Shown here piece after piece: positions 31,916 to 40,972 of a stretch of 47,900 bases of DNA (position 1 is its first letter; every line of letters begins with the position of its first letter). This stretch comes from an uncultured Lachnospiraceae bacterium (lineage in GTDB: Bacteria; Bacillota; Clostridia; Lachnospirales; Lachnospiraceae): assembly GCA_910583815.1 (NCBI GenBank), contig CAJTZB010000001.1:1-47900 (forward strand), written 5' to 3'. The notes under the pieces were generated by a model. The model had not been told where the DNA came from and ran no database searches. It saw nothing but the letters and a program-made list of their open reading frames with translations. A program made the position numbers and the translations under genes.

Positions 31916-34558
31916 ATGCGCAGAGGAAAAGGACTTCGGATTCTTGCAGTAGCATTGGCATGCTGTCTGGCGGCAGGCAATGTAACTTCTGCTTCATCGG
32001 CAGTGCAGGCGTATGCTGACACACGTGTCAGCATTTCTGAGACAGAAAAAAGCATTTTGGCAGGTGATACCTTCCAACTAAAAATATTAGGGGTAAATGA
32101 CAGCAAGGCAACCTATTCATGGTCGTCTTCTTCTCCTTCTGTTGCTACGGTAAACGCAAGAGGAAACGTTACAGGCGTATCGTATGGAAGCGCTGTGATT
32201 AACTGCAAAGTAACAAGGAGCGATAAGACGACAGTGACATTAAGCTGTCTTGTGACGATTCGGACAAGGGTTGCATCGGAGAGTGTTTTCATTGACAATG
32301 CAAATTATCAGGTGCCAAATGCCCATGTTATGGTAGTGGGAGACGTATATAATTTTGACGCCTCGATTTCTCCTTCCAATTCAACGGACAAAGTGTTCTG
32401 GGAGGTAGCGGATTCTTCTTATGCGATCGTGACAAGCGACGGACAGGTTGCGGCTTTGCGGCCGGGTATTACACGCCTTATCGCATATGCAGGACAGACA
32501 GAAAGTGCGGCTCGTGCAGAAAGCAATAAAGTAGTAGATGAAATTTATATTTATATCAAAGGTTCAAGCAGCGAGGCTATCCCGACGCCTTTCCCAACAC
32601 CTACGACACCGCCGTTTATTTTCGGTTCTACGCCGACACCGTTTCCAACACCAACACCATACCCGACATATCCAACAAATCCTTCTGTTACTTCAGGACC
32701 TACTTCCGGCAGAGCGCAGGTGGACAGCGTGAGCCTTGTTTCGGCTGACACCCTTCAGATTGTTTTTGGTAAGCCGGTACTTTCGTCTTATGTCATAGGG
32801 AGCAATGGGGGACTGACTTCTTATATTTCCATTGCAGGGACCTCGACCTCTGCAGCCTATGGGACGCTGACAGCATCGCTTTCTCAGGATCAGAAGACGC
32901 TGACAGTAAAGGCAAGCGGAAAATTTGACGGTTCTTATGTTGTAATGGTAACTGCCGGAATACGTACTACAGACGGAAGTACTGTGGAACGTTATGTGCA
33001 GACGATGAAGCTGAAAGATACGACAGGACCTTCTTACCTTGGAACAGAACTGGATGTCAAGGGCTATTATAATACAATCCGGTTTAACGAAGAAATTGAT
33101 ATTACAGATTTGGCTATTGTTGCAGTGGCAACCAGCTGCGATGGACAGACCAATGCCTACCTGTTGGATCCTAACAACTATGTGCTGGGAGATGATAAAA
33201 CTTCGCTTGGCATTGATTTAAGCGGCATTGCTTCTGAGGACGAAAACAAAGAGCTGATGATAGGCATCAACGGAATTACAGACACCTTTGGAAACCGCAC
33301 CTCGCCTTCTATTTTGACGGTTACATTAAAAACAGATACGAAGCTGCGTGCACCAGGGCAGGTTGTTTCTGTAGAACGTGCCGGAATTTATGAGGTACAT
33401 GTCAGGTTTGATTCTCCGCTGTTTGACGCAGGCTATCTGATTATTGGGAAAAACAGGCTTCCGGGAATTGTTTCTCAGGAAGATGAGTGCGTAGGTATTT
33501 TCTATCTGGAAGGCGACACCGTGAACTTGATCGGAAACCAAGTGGTTGGTGTAACCGGCTGGTACAGCTATTATGCATATGGTGCAGTGAGCAATACGGT
33601 CAGCCGTGTCGTAGATTTCTCGGTTCCGACTACCGTACCATATCTGACAGGCACAAAGCTGACAACAACAGAAGGTGAAGGAACTTCGACACTGGAGCTT
33701 GTCTATGACAGGCCGGTTGTACTAAATGAACAGGCTGGCCTGTTCAACGCATCGCTTCGGGCATCCAACGGCGATATTACTCCACTTGCAATCAGCTATG
33801 TGGGGACGGTCTCCGGCAATAAAGTTACGTTGACGGTTTACTCAGGGCAGATGAACCGTGACGGCATTTATACAATTACGCTGCCGAATGGGTTCGTAAA
33901 GGATCTTTTTGAAAAAGCAAGTTCGGGAACTACATTTTCCCTTACAATGGAGCATGAGGATTCAGGCAAACTGGAAAAGCCGAGATCGATTGAACAGGAT
34001 AAGACAAATGCAAGCATTTTGTATGTAAAGTTTTCGAGCCGTGTGGATGAAGCATCAGCAGTTTCAGTGTCTAATTATGTGCTTGGCAACTATGTAAATC
34101 CGGTCCGTGCAGAACTGACAGAACAGGGAGCCAACGGAGCAACTGTAAAATTGACGTTTAGTGAGGGCTCGATTCCTTACGATGCAGAATATCCATTGAA
34201 AATCAGCGGAGTAAGGGGCTATGGCGATGCGGTGGCGATGGACGTTTATGAGACAGAAATTGCTTTGATAGAAAATATAGCGCCGGTCTATGCTTCGTCG
34301 TATTTTGACTCTGACAGCGAGATTGTCCTGACGTTTTTTGAAAGCTCCAGTTTAAGCGGCGTGCCGGACTTCACCGTTTATTATAATGGAAAGAATATTG
34401 CATGGTTCTCCTATATCAGCAATAACACGGTTAGGATATATCTCAGCGAGAGCGTCCTAAGAGGAAAAGTAACCGTTACAGCGACAAGCGCATGCCAGAT
34501 TACAGATTCTTATGGCAATGTGGCAACGTTGAACGGAACGTATACTGTAACCAGATAG
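31916..34558 (+). CDS. Secreted Ig-like (Big_2) surface protein with Pro/Thr linker
   Basis: This 880-residue protein has a signal peptide (about residues 1-33: RRGKGLRILAVALACCLAAGN ... VQAYA). Two bacterial Ig-like domains of the Big_2 kind follow (about 37-118 and 120-212; YSWSSSSPSVATVNARGNVTGVSYGSAVI is diagnostic). A Pro/Thr-rich linker (about 216-265) comes next, and then several beta-rich Ig-like modules of the SbsC type (LQIVFGKPV, LTVTLKT, YTITLPNGFVKD). No LPXTG, SLH or membrane anchor is seen at the C-terminus, so it may be released or held non-covalently. GGAGG lies 7 bases before the ATG. Function: adhesion or wall architecture, inferred. Confidence 0.9.
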   Translation: MRRGKGLRILAVALACCLAAGNVTSASSAVQAYADTRVSISETEKSILAGDTFQLKILGVNDSKATYSWSSSSPSVATVNARGNVTGVSYGSAVINCKVTRSDKTTVTLSCLVTIRTRVASESVFIDNANYQVPNAHVMVVGDVYNFDASISPSNSTDKVFWEVADSSYAIVTSDGQVAALRPGITRLIAYAGQTESAARAESNKVVDEIYIYIKGSSSEAIPTPFPTPTTPPFIFGSTPTPFPTPTPYPTYPTNPSVTSGPTSGRAQVDSVSLVSADTLQIVFGKPVLSSYVIGSNGGLTSYISIAGTSTSAAYGTLTASLSQDQKTLTVKASGKFDGSYVVMVTAGIRTTDGSTVERYVQTMKLKDTTGPSYLGTELDVKGYYNTIRFNEEIDITDLAIVAVATSCDGQTNAYLLDPNNYVLGDDKTSLGIDLSGIASEDENKELMIGINGITDTFGNRTSPSILTVTLKTDTKLRAPGQVVSVERAGIYEVHVRFDSPLFDAGYLIIGKNRLPGIVSQEDECVGIFYLEGDTVNLIGNQVVGVTGWYSYYAYGAVSNTVSRVVDFSVPTTVPYLTGTKLTTTEGEGTSTLELVYDRPVVLNEQAGLFNASLRASNGDITPLAISYVGTVSGNKVTLTVYSGQMNRDGIYTITLPNGFVKDLFEKASSGTTFSLTMEHEDSGKLEKPRSIEQDKTNASILYVKFSSRVDEASAVSVSNYVLGNYVNPVRAELTEQGANGATVKLTFSEGSIPYDAEYPLKISGVRGYGDAVAMDVYETEIALIENIAPVYASSYFDSDSEIVLTFFESSSLSGVPDFTVYYNGKNIAWFSYISNNTVRIYLSESVLRGKVTVTATSACQITDSYGNVATLNGTYTVTR

Positions 34559-34626
34559 TAGGAGATGTTTGGAAAAACAGATAACAACCGATGAATACCA
34601 GAAACCGGAATTTTAACTAAGTACAT

Positions 34627-34668
34627 AAAAGCTGCTATGCTAAGTAAATTGGCGTAGCAGCTTTTTAT
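34627..34668 (+). terminator. Intrinsic terminator after the Ig-like protein gene
   Basis: AAAAGCTGCTATGC pairs with GCGTAGCAGCTTTT (one G-T) around a short loop, with trailing T. It isolates the GH43 gene's transcription from upstream. Confidence 0.85.
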
Positions 34669-34758
34669 ATAGGAAAATTCGTCCATTTGTGTTAAAATGT
34701 ATGAGAGAGGACTTTCTGAAAGAGGTATGGACGGTTACGCCCTGAAATGGAGGATGTT

Positions 34759-36378
34759 ATGAAAAAAAAGTGGATAGGAATTGCAATGGGAGGCCTTCTG
34801 ATGGTTTTAGCAGGATGTGCATCTGGAAACACACAAAAAGACGATGCTTCCCATAGCACGCCGGAACCTAGTATGACTGTGACAATGGGAGTGGATGGGC
34901 CGGAAGATGAAAAAGAGGCAGAGCAGCAGACTCCCACAGCTGAGTTAGGGAACGAAAGGGCATATAAGCAGATTACATGCCATGACCCTTCTATATTCAA
35001 AGATTTTGACGGAACATACTATATTATTGGATCATTTCTATGTGGAGGCAGTACAGACAACCTCTATGACTGGACAAATCTGGACGCTCAGATACAAGGC
35101 CTGTTTACCGAAGAGACCAAGGAGCAGATTAGGGCATGGAATAAAGACGAGAAGGCAGAAAACTGGAACAGTTATCTCTGGGCGCCGGACATCGTGTATA
35201 ATCCGCATATGGAGAAGTACTGCATATACCTTAGTGCAAATGGGGATGAGTGGGTATCCAATATTGTCCTGCTGACCGCTGACAACGTGATGGGACCATA
35301 TGAGTATGCGGGTTCTGTCGTATATGGAGGTTTTATGGCAGAGACTTACAGTGAAACCGATGTACCTCGTGTGCTTGGGGAAAGCGAAATTCCGGAACGT
35401 TATGTGACGAACGGCGTAGCCAACAGAAAGTGGGGAGACAAGTGGCCAAACTGCATTGATCCATGTACGTTCTTTGACGAAGAAGGCAGGCTCTGGATGA
35501 CCTACGGCTCTTGGTCAGGTGGGATTTTTATGCTTGAGCTGGACAAAGAAACAGGGCTGAGGGACTATTCTGTTACATACGAAACGAATGAGAGATCGGA
35601 TGCCTATTTTGGAAAAAAGATTGCAGGAGGCGTTTATGTATCAGGGGAAGCATCTTATATCCAGAAAATCGGAGACTATTACTATCTCTTTATTTCTTAT
35701 GGCAATTTAGAAGCGAAGGGCGGCTATAACGTCCGTATTTTCCGTTCAGAGCGTCCGGATGGGGATTATACAGATATGCTTGGGAATACTCCTTACTATA
35801 GCAGTTTTGTATATAATTATAACCAGTCCGTCGGCGTGCGTCTGATGGGCGGGTATCAATGGACTAACTTTGATGTAGGGCAGGTAGCACAAGGGCATAA
35901 TTCGGCTTTTGTCGATGATGACGGCAGAGCTTATATGGTATTTCATACCCGGACCACAAATGGTACAGAGGAACATTATGTGAAAGTGCATCAGCTGTTT
36001 GTTACCAAAGAGGGATGGCTTGTAGCGGCTCCATATCAGACAACAGGCGAAGCATTGAGCCCGGAAGGCCGCACTGTGGCGGAAGTTGCAGGAGATTATG
36101 AGATTATCTTGCATGAACTGAACATCGTGCATAGGAAGCTGGAAACAAAGCAGCCGCAGCATATTACGCTTAAAAAGGATGGGACAATTACCGGAGACTA
36201 TGAAGGAACATGGGAAATGGATCCGGGAACATCTTATGTCAGCCTGTTCTTTAATGGGCAGGAGTATAGCGGCGTCAGCCTGTCTATGGATATAGAGTAC
36301 ACAACAATAAAAACGGATGTGTTTACAGCAGTGGGACTTTCCAATCAGGTAACGCTGTGGGGAAGCAAGATAGAATAG
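34759..36378 (+). CDS. Glycoside hydrolase family 43 lipoprotein
   Basis: This 539-residue lipoprotein has a signal ending in the lipobox LAGC (Cys 20), then a Pro/Glu/Thr-rich spacer (about 21-70) and a five-bladed GH43 domain. Three GH43 acidic residues are visible: Asp in CHDPSIF, Asp in WAPDIVYN and Glu in VSGEASYI. GH43 enzymes cut arabinan, xylan or related plant or gum polysaccharides, and this one resembles the endo-arabinanase type. The C-terminal part (YEIILHELNIVHRKLETKQPQH to the end) fits the GH43 accessory beta domain. The start follows AATGGAGGATGTT. The lipoprotein location suggests degradation of dietary fibre at the cell surface. Substrate unproved. Confidence 0.88.
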   Translation: MKKKWIGIAMGGLLMVLAGCASGNTQKDDASHSTPEPSMTVTMGVDGPEDEKEAEQQTPTAELGNERAYKQITCHDPSIFKDFDGTYYIIGSFLCGGSTDNLYDWTNLDAQIQGLFTEETKEQIRAWNKDEKAENWNSYLWAPDIVYNPHMEKYCIYLSANGDEWVSNIVLLTADNVMGPYEYAGSVVYGGFMAETYSETDVPRVLGESEIPERYVTNGVANRKWGDKWPNCIDPCTFFDEEGRLWMTYGSWSGGIFMLELDKETGLRDYSVTYETNERSDAYFGKKIAGGVYVSGEASYIQKIGDYYYLFISYGNLEAKGGYNVRIFRSERPDGDYTDMLGNTPYYSSFVYNYNQSVGVRLMGGYQWTNFDVGQVAQGHNSAFVDDDGRAYMVFHTRTTNGTEEHYVKVHQLFVTKEGWLVAAPYQTTGEALSPEGRTVAEVAGDYEIILHELNIVHRKLETKQPQHITLKKDGTITGDYEGTWEMDPGTSYVSLFFNGQEYSGVSLSMDIEYTTIKTDVFTAVGLSNQVTLWGSKIE

Positions 36379-36411
36379 ATGGGACAGCGTCCTGTTCTGT
36401 TTTGGAATTGC

Positions 36412-36440
36412 TTGAATATCTTATGCTTTTAGTGTATACT
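36412..36440 (+). promoter_or_regulatory. Promoter of the VanZ gene
   Basis: TTGAAT (36412-36417) and TATACT (36435-36440) are 17 bases apart, in the gap after the GH43 gene. A weak GGGACAG/CTGTTC inverted repeat lies just before it. Confidence 0.55.
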
Positions 36441-36511
36441 CTTATTCTAAAGAAAATGTTGTTTCGTCTGAAAAGAGGATATGCCGCATCAGCGGCAGAA
36501 TGAGAGGAAGC

Positions 36512-37006
36512 ATGGAAAAAGGACAAGAAAAGAACCTGCGCATTGCGGCAGCTGTTCTGTTTATAATATACCTTCTTTTATTGTTCTATTTGCTATTTTT
36601 CAGTGAAGAATATGGCAGGACAATGGGAGAACAGAGCTATCGTTATAACTTGCATTTATTCAAAGAAATCAAGAGGTTTTGGAATCATCGCTATACGCTT
36701 GGCTGGAAGCCGGTATGCATCAACCTGTTAGGAAATATTGCGGCGTTTATGCCATTTGGTTTTTTTGTACCATTGCTTAAGAGAAAATATTGTGGGTTCA
36801 TCCGATGTACTGTTTATTCGGCGGCATTCAGCCTCTGTGTGGAAACGATTCAGCTTGTGTTCAAAGTAGGGGCATTTGATGTGGACGATATTGTACTCAA
36901 TACAATAGGAGGAATGGTAGGTTATCTGCTGTTCCGCTATGGATTTTTAAAGCTGATTGGACAGAAACGAAAAGGCGGGCCTTCCAAAGACCAGAAAAAG
37001 ACTTAG
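36512..37006 (+). CDS. VanZ family membrane protein
   Basis: This 164-residue protein has four hydrophobic helices and the family motifs YNLHLFKEIKRF, NLLGNIAAFMPFGFFVPLL, CVETIQLVFKVGAFDVDDIVLNTIGGMVGYLL. VanZ proteins give low-level teicoplanin resistance in the vanA element; in most gut bacteria they are house members of unclear role in the envelope. ATG 36512 follows GAGAGGAAGC; ATG 36500 has none. The small membrane protein gene follows after 15 bases, so they may be co-transcribed. Its basic tail (KRKGGPSKDQKKT) faces the cytoplasm. Confidence 0.93.
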   Translation: MEKGQEKNLRIAAAVLFIIYLLLLFYLLFFSEEYGRTMGEQSYRYNLHLFKEIKRFWNHRYTLGWKPVCINLLGNIAAFMPFGFFVPLLKRKYCGFIRCTVYSAAFSLCVETIQLVFKVGAFDVDDIVLNTIGGMVGYLLFRYGFLKLIGQKRKGGPSKDQKKT

Positions 37007-37021
37007 GGACTGGGGGCAGTT

Positions 37022-37345
37022 ATGAAAAAAGAGAAAAATGCTCTCCATTTTCAGGGGAGGACGGCATCAAAACCCGGCATTGTATCAATTGTTGCCGGAG
37101 TGCTTGCTTGGCTTGTGTTTATAGCATTGGCGGTGTATTCTGCCTCGCTTTCGGGTGCTGCGGAAAGCATTGTCGGAGTTATTGGGATGTTTGATATGCT
37201 GTTTGCTTTAGTTGGCGTTTCTTTTGCAGCACATGGTTTTAAAGAGAGGGATGTATTCTATGGCCTGCCCATTGCAGGGCTTAGCCTGAATGCGGTTCTG
37301 TTTCTTGTTTATTTTGTGCTGTATCTGACCGGGATGGCAATTTAG
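37022..37345 (+). CDS. Small membrane protein, DUF6142-like
   Basis: This 107-residue protein has three hydrophobic segments (about residues 18-40, 50-72 and 80-104) and a short basic N-terminus (MKKEKNALHF). Segment spacing and GFKERDVFYGLPIAGLSLNAVLFLVYFVL recall a Lachnospiraceae family of unknown function (DUF6142), but this is from memory. The ATG is preceded by GGGGG at a workable distance. It lies between VanZ and the aminopeptidase and is probably translated with both. No catalytic residues are evident, so a transport or structural role cannot be told apart. Confidence 0.75.
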   Translation: MKKEKNALHFQGRTASKPGIVSIVAGVLAWLVFIALAVYSASLSGAAESIVGVIGMFDMLFALVGVSFAAHGFKERDVFYGLPIAGLSLNAVLFLVYFVLYLTGMAI

Positions 37346-37369
37346 GTATCGGAAAAGGAGAAAAACCAT

Positions 37370-39454
37370 ATGTGGAAACTAAGTGAAGAAGAGCTATGTG
37401 CGGTTATGGAGCGTTATGAACTGAGCATAGAGAGGATAAAGGAAATTGCAGAGGAGCCATGTGTGCCGGAGCGTTACCAGAATTATTTTAAGCAGCAGGC
37501 AGAGTTTATTTTGACGGCAGCAGAACTGGCAGAACTTGTGCGGCAGGGGAGCTACCAAAAGCTTTCTGTGGCAGAGCTGAAGCAATGGAATGAGCGCCTG
37601 TATGTAAACCTTCTGCCGGAAAACTATGAGAATTCTTATGAGAATCCTGCGTTTGCAGCGAAATGTTTTGGTATTCGTGAGGGCCGTTTGTTTACTTACC
37701 TTGCAGCAAGGATGTATGAGCTGATTTTTGATGCGGCAGAGCAAAGAGATTACCTGATGACAATTTTAATGGAGCTGTTTATCGAGGTATACTGCAGGTA
37801 TGAGGCGTATGATGAATTTGCATATAAAGATGCAAGAGCAGCAATTAAGAGCTTTGAAACGGACAACCATAAATTATATATGACGGTTGCGATTACAGAA
37901 GGTTACGACAGTTCATATACGTTTGCCAAAGATATTATCACCACATCGCTGCAGATGGCAGGAGAACCTGCGTATCTTTATTGGTATGGGGAGTATATTA
38001 CAGACAATGAGTTAAAGATTGCAGAATATTTGGGAAAAATGCCGGAGCAGGAAGTTCGTGCTATGGCAGACACTTATGTATCCGGTTACTTGCGTGGATT
38101 TGAGACAATGGGTGTTGCTAGAAAAGAACATGGGCAGATTACCCTGCGGTATCCTATCGGTTTTGAGCGGATGATGGCATACGCGGTAGAGAGCTTTGAA
38201 GCACAGGGCCTTCGGGTTACGGCAAAGAGGGTGCCGCTGCGCGCAAGGGTCGGCAGAAAGTCAGGCTATGCGGCAACAACACTCAATCCGCAGTTTGAAT
38301 ATGACCACAGGCAGGATGCGGCGCTTTATTATGACAAGCTTTGCAGCAGCCGTGCTCTGGAAGATATGAAAAATGTGTATGAAGAACAGAAGGAAGTATT
38401 TCAGGCGTACATAGGGCCGGCGCTTGTAGAGACATTTGGGGAGCCGGACTTTGTGCCGGTCAATAAAAAAGAGGCGCTGCATTTTGATAAACGCCAGACG
38501 AAGCTGAATCTGGAAGAAAAATCAAAAGTAAATGAAGTTGCATACAGCTATATTAAAATGGATGAGACTTCTTTTACAATTATTGCTTATCCGATGCCGT
38601 CCATCGGTGCGCAGTTCCATGAAATTTTTGCCGAAACCGTGCGCTGCAACAATTTGGACAATGAGGAATACCAGCGCATCCAGCAGGCCATCATTGATGA
38701 ACTGGATACCGGCTATGCCTGCCATATCAAAGGCATGAATGGCAACGAAACAGATTTGGCCGTCATGCTGTATGAGCTTTCTGATCCGAAAAAAGAAACG
38801 ATTTTTGAAAACTGCACTGCGGACGTGAATATCCCGGTCGGAGAAGTATTTACTTCTCCGAAACTGGCAGGGACAAATGGTCTGCTCCATGTTTCCAAGG
38901 TATTCTTAAATGGTTATGAATACCGGCAGTTAAAGCTCTGGTTTGAGAATGGGCGTACGACAAAACTTTCATGTGAGAATTTTGGGACGGAGGCAGAAAA
39001 TCAGGCGTTTTTAGAAGAGACTCTGTTAAAACACCACGCATTCCTTCCGCTTGGGGAATTTGCAATCGGTACCAATACGACAGCTTTTGCTATGGGCGAA
39101 AAGTATGACATTGCCTCTAAACTTCCGATTTTGATTGCTGAGAAAACAGGACCTCATTTTGCAATCGGGGATACTTGCTATAAACGAAGCGAAGATCACA
39201 AAGTCTATAACCGTAACGGCAAGGAAATCGTGGCAAGAGATAATGAAATTACACTGATGCGCAGGACAGATCCGTCTCAGGCGTATTTTAACTGCCATAC
39301 AGACATTACGATCCCATATGGTGAAATCGGTGAGATCGCATCTTTAAAAAAGGATGGGACAAAGACGGCAGTCTTAAAGAACGGAAGATTTGTGCTGCCG
39401 GGCACAGAGAGCTTAAATGTACCGTTAGATGAATGCAGAAAGGAGCATGAGTAA
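37370..39454 (+). CDS. Aminopeptidase, M29-type C-terminal domain
   Basis: This 694-residue cytoplasmic protein belongs to a clostridial aminopeptidase family in which the M29 fold is extended at the N-terminus. M29-like metal ligands are visible in the last third: Glu in IPVGEVFTSPKLAGT, then GPHFAIGDTCY (His and Tyr) and CHTDITIPYG (His and Asp). RDNEITLMR and RFVLPGTESLN complete the end. It would cut N-terminal amino acids from peptides, probably with two zinc or cobalt ions. The first 330 residues are helical and unassigned. The ATG follows AAAAGGAGAAAAACC. The stop codon overlaps the purE start (ATGAGTAA). Confidence 0.87.
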   Translation: MWKLSEEELCAVMERYELSIERIKEIAEEPCVPERYQNYFKQQAEFILTAAELAELVRQGSYQKLSVAELKQWNERLYVNLLPENYENSYENPAFAAKCFGIREGRLFTYLAARMYELIFDAAEQRDYLMTILMELFIEVYCRYEAYDEFAYKDARAAIKSFETDNHKLYMTVAITEGYDSSYTFAKDIITTSLQMAGEPAYLYWYGEYITDNELKIAEYLGKMPEQEVRAMADTYVSGYLRGFETMGVARKEHGQITLRYPIGFERMMAYAVESFEAQGLRVTAKRVPLRARVGRKSGYAATTLNPQFEYDHRQDAALYYDKLCSSRALEDMKNVYEEQKEVFQAYIGPALVETFGEPDFVPVNKKEALHFDKRQTKLNLEEKSKVNEVAYSYIKMDETSFTIIAYPMPSIGAQFHEIFAETVRCNNLDNEEYQRIQQAIIDELDTGYACHIKGMNGNETDLAVMLYELSDPKKETIFENCTADVNIPVGEVFTSPKLAGTNGLLHVSKVFLNGYEYRQLKLWFENGRTTKLSCENFGTEAENQAFLEETLLKHHAFLPLGEFAIGTNTTAFAMGEKYDIASKLPILIAEKTGPHFAIGDTCYKRSEDHKVYNRNGKEIVARDNEITLMRRTDPSQAYFNCHTDITIPYGEIGEIASLKKDGTKTAVLKNGRFVLPGTESLNVPLDECRKEHE

Positions 39455-39986
39455 AGTGGGACAGTACGGAAAAGTAGGAATTGTAATGGGAAGTGATTCG
39501 GACCTTCCTGTTATGAGCAAAGCAGCAGAGATACTGAAGCAGTTTGATATTGAATATGAGGTGACGGTTATTTCCGCTCACCGTATGCCGGATGTGTTTT
39601 ATGACTATGCAAAGACTGCAAAAGAGAAAGGCTTCCGGGTAATTATTGCAGGTGCCGGCGGCGCGGCGCATCTGCCTGGTATGTGTGCGGCGATTTTTCC
39701 GCTTCCGGTTATTGGGGTGCCAATTCATACAAAGGCACTTGGCGGCGTGGATTCTTTATATTCCATTGTCCAGATGCCAAGCGGGATTCCGGTTGCTACT
39801 GTAGCAATTGACGGAGCACAGAATGCAGGTATCCTTGCGGCAAAAATCCTTGCAGTGTCGAATCCGGAACTGCTTGCAAAAATAGAAACATATGCGGAAA
39901 GCCTGAAAAATGGGGTTTTGGCAAAAAAAGAGAAAATAGAGAAAATAGGATACCAAGAGTACATGGAACAGGCTTCTAAAAAATAA
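39447..39986 (+). CDS. purE: N5-carboxyaminoimidazole ribonucleotide mutase
   Basis: This 179-residue enzyme of purine synthesis converts N5-CAIR to CAIR. It is class I PurE: VGIVMGSDSDLPVMSKAAEILKQF, SAHRMPDVFYDYA (catalytic His), IIAGAGGAAHLPGMCAA, VIGVPIHTKALGGVDSLYSIVQMPSGIPVATVAIDGAQNAGILA. The start at 39447 is taken because AAAGGAGC lies just upstream and it overlaps the aminopeptidase stop, a sign of translational coupling. ATG 39429 is less likely. PurK is not in the window. A family C repeat and the infC promoter follow. Confidence 0.96.
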   Translation: MSKVGQYGKVGIVMGSDSDLPVMSKAAEILKQFDIEYEVTVISAHRMPDVFYDYAKTAKEKGFRVIIAGAGGAAHLPGMCAAIFPLPVIGVPIHTKALGGVDSLYSIVQMPSGIPVATVAIDGAQNAGILAAKILAVSNPELLAKIETYAESLKNGVLAKKEKIEKIGYQEYMEQASKK

Positions 39987-40032
39987 GCCTTGTACTGTTG
40001 TTTTGCAAGACCGCAGATTTTTAGAGGTTTCC

Positions 40033-40050
40033 ATCTGTACACCGACGCTA
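40033..40050 (-). repeat. Palindromic repeat family C, motif copy 1
   Basis: On the minus strand this reads TAGCGTCGGTGTACAGAT. The 18-base motif recurs at 43910 (one difference) and 47787, and its first 14 bases recur inside hairpins at 45791 and 46230. This copy lies between purE and the infC promoter. Confidence 0.65.
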
Positions 40051-40069
40051 CATTAAAACAAATAAATAG

Positions 40070-40098
40070 TTGACACGGATGGAAAAGTATGCTATGAT
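40070..40098 (+). promoter_or_regulatory. Promoter of infC-rpmI-rplT
   Basis: TTGACA (40070-40075) and TATGAT (40093-40098) are 17 bases apart, just before the L20-type leader. Confidence 0.85.
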
Positions 40099-40266
40099 AT
40101 TCAAGTATGTGAGCAGTAGCTCAAGCAGAAAGCAGAGTATCCACTCTCACCCTTAGCGCTTTTAGCTGTGAATGGGTCTTCATTTTTTGGTTCTGTACCG
40201 GTGTAAGTTCGGTGCGGCTTAGATGAATCGACAGGATAGTCTGACTTTCTCAGACTATCCTTTTTT
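40099..40266 (+). ncRNA. L20 leader (autoregulation of infC-rpmI-rplT)
   Basis: A structured leader lies between the promoter and infC, ending in a strong terminator hairpin (40234-40260: GGATAGTCTGA with TCAGACTATCC) followed by TTTTTT. Position, the segment CAGAGTATCCACTCTCACC and the downstream gene order infC-rpmI-rplT fit the Firmicute L20 leader, where free L20 causes early termination. The identity rests on context and resemblance. Confidence 0.8.
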
Positions 40267-40275
40267 ATTTTCCTT

Positions 40276-40357
40276 AGAGGAAGCTGCGCCGCAAGGCGTG
40301 TGTATTCCAAAATCCGCTTCGCGGATTTGCAATTGTCACAAAGTGACAGTTTTTATG
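40276..40357 (+). repeat. Palindromic repeat family A, copy 2
   Basis: This is the second 82-base copy (66 of 82 identical to 2261-2342 reversed), with the same three hairpins. It lies between the L20-leader terminator and the infC ribosome site and is therefore part of every full-length infC message. Confidence 0.75.
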
Positions 40358-40383
40358 ATTCAAATCAATGGAGGTGCAGAACC

Positions 40384-40890
40384 ATTAGCGAGTTAATGAT
40401 TAACGAACAAATCAGAGACAAAGAAGTACGTCTGATTGGAGAAGAAGGCGAACAGTTAGGGATTATGCCTGCAAGGGATGCCTTAAGGCTGGCAAAGGAA
40501 GCAGGCTTGGACCTTGTAAAGATCGCTCCGACCGCAAAGCCACCGGTCTGTAAAATCGTAGATTACGGCAAGTTCCGCTACGAGATGGCTAGAAAAGAAA
40601 AGGATGCCAAGAAAAAGCAGAAGGTGACCGAGGTTAAAGAAATTCGTTTATCACCGAATATTGACGAGAATGATTTAAATACGAAGGCAAATCAGGCGAG
40701 AAAATTTATAACCAAGGGAGATAAGGTTAAGGTTGCGCTTCGCTTCCGTGGCAGGGAAATGGCACATATGGCAACCGGAAAGCAGATTCTGGACAGTTTT
40801 TTTGAAAAGCTTTCTGATATTGCTGTTGTGGAGAAGCCTGCAAAAATGGAAGGAAGAAGCATGATTATGTTTCTTAGCGAAAAGCGTTAA
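40384..40890 (+). CDS. infC: Translation initiation factor IF-3, apparent ATT start
   Basis: This 168-residue factor binds the 30S subunit and checks start-codon pairing. The N-terminal domain begins ISELMINEQIRDKEVRLIGEEGEQLGIM, then KIAPTAKPPVCKIVDYGKFRYE, the linker, and the C-terminal KEIRLSPNIDENDLNTK and RFRGREMAHMATGKQILDSF. GGAGGTG (40370-40376) sits 7 bases before ATT at 40384. The first ATG (40396) is 19 bases away and would lose four family residues. AUU initiation of infC is known in E. coli and in a Bacillus, where it lets IF-3 limit its own synthesis, so ATT is the preferred start. The frame upstream runs through the repeat to 40300 and has no site. Confidence 0.93.
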   Translation: MSELMINEQIRDKEVRLIGEEGEQLGIMPARDALRLAKEAGLDLVKIAPTAKPPVCKIVDYGKFRYEMARKEKDAKKKQKVTEVKEIRLSPNIDENDLNTKANQARKFITKGDKVKVALRFRGREMAHMATGKQILDSFFEKLSDIAVVEKPAKMEGRSMIMFLSEKR

Positions 40891-40895
40891 GCAAA

Positions 40896-40932
40896 AACAA
40901 TAGAATCCATACTTTGCGAGGATTCTATTGTT
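40896..40932 (+). other. Perfect 13-bp hairpin between infC and rpmI
   Basis: AACAATAGAATCC and GGATTCTATTGTT pair without mismatch. No T run follows, so it is not a terminator. It could be an RNA processing site or control of the infC to rpmI ratio. Confidence 0.7.
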
Positions 40933-40972
40933 ATAAAGTAAGGGTGACCAGTATATTAAGGAGGAATGAAAC

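Noticed and set aside
32563..32712. Repetitive ACACC/CCGAC-rich DNA as a satellite
   Set aside because: It encodes the Pro/Thr linker of the surface protein.
40300..40383. Longer infC product starting at GTG 40300
   Set aside because: The extra codons are repeat DNA; GGAGGTG is placed for ATT 40384.
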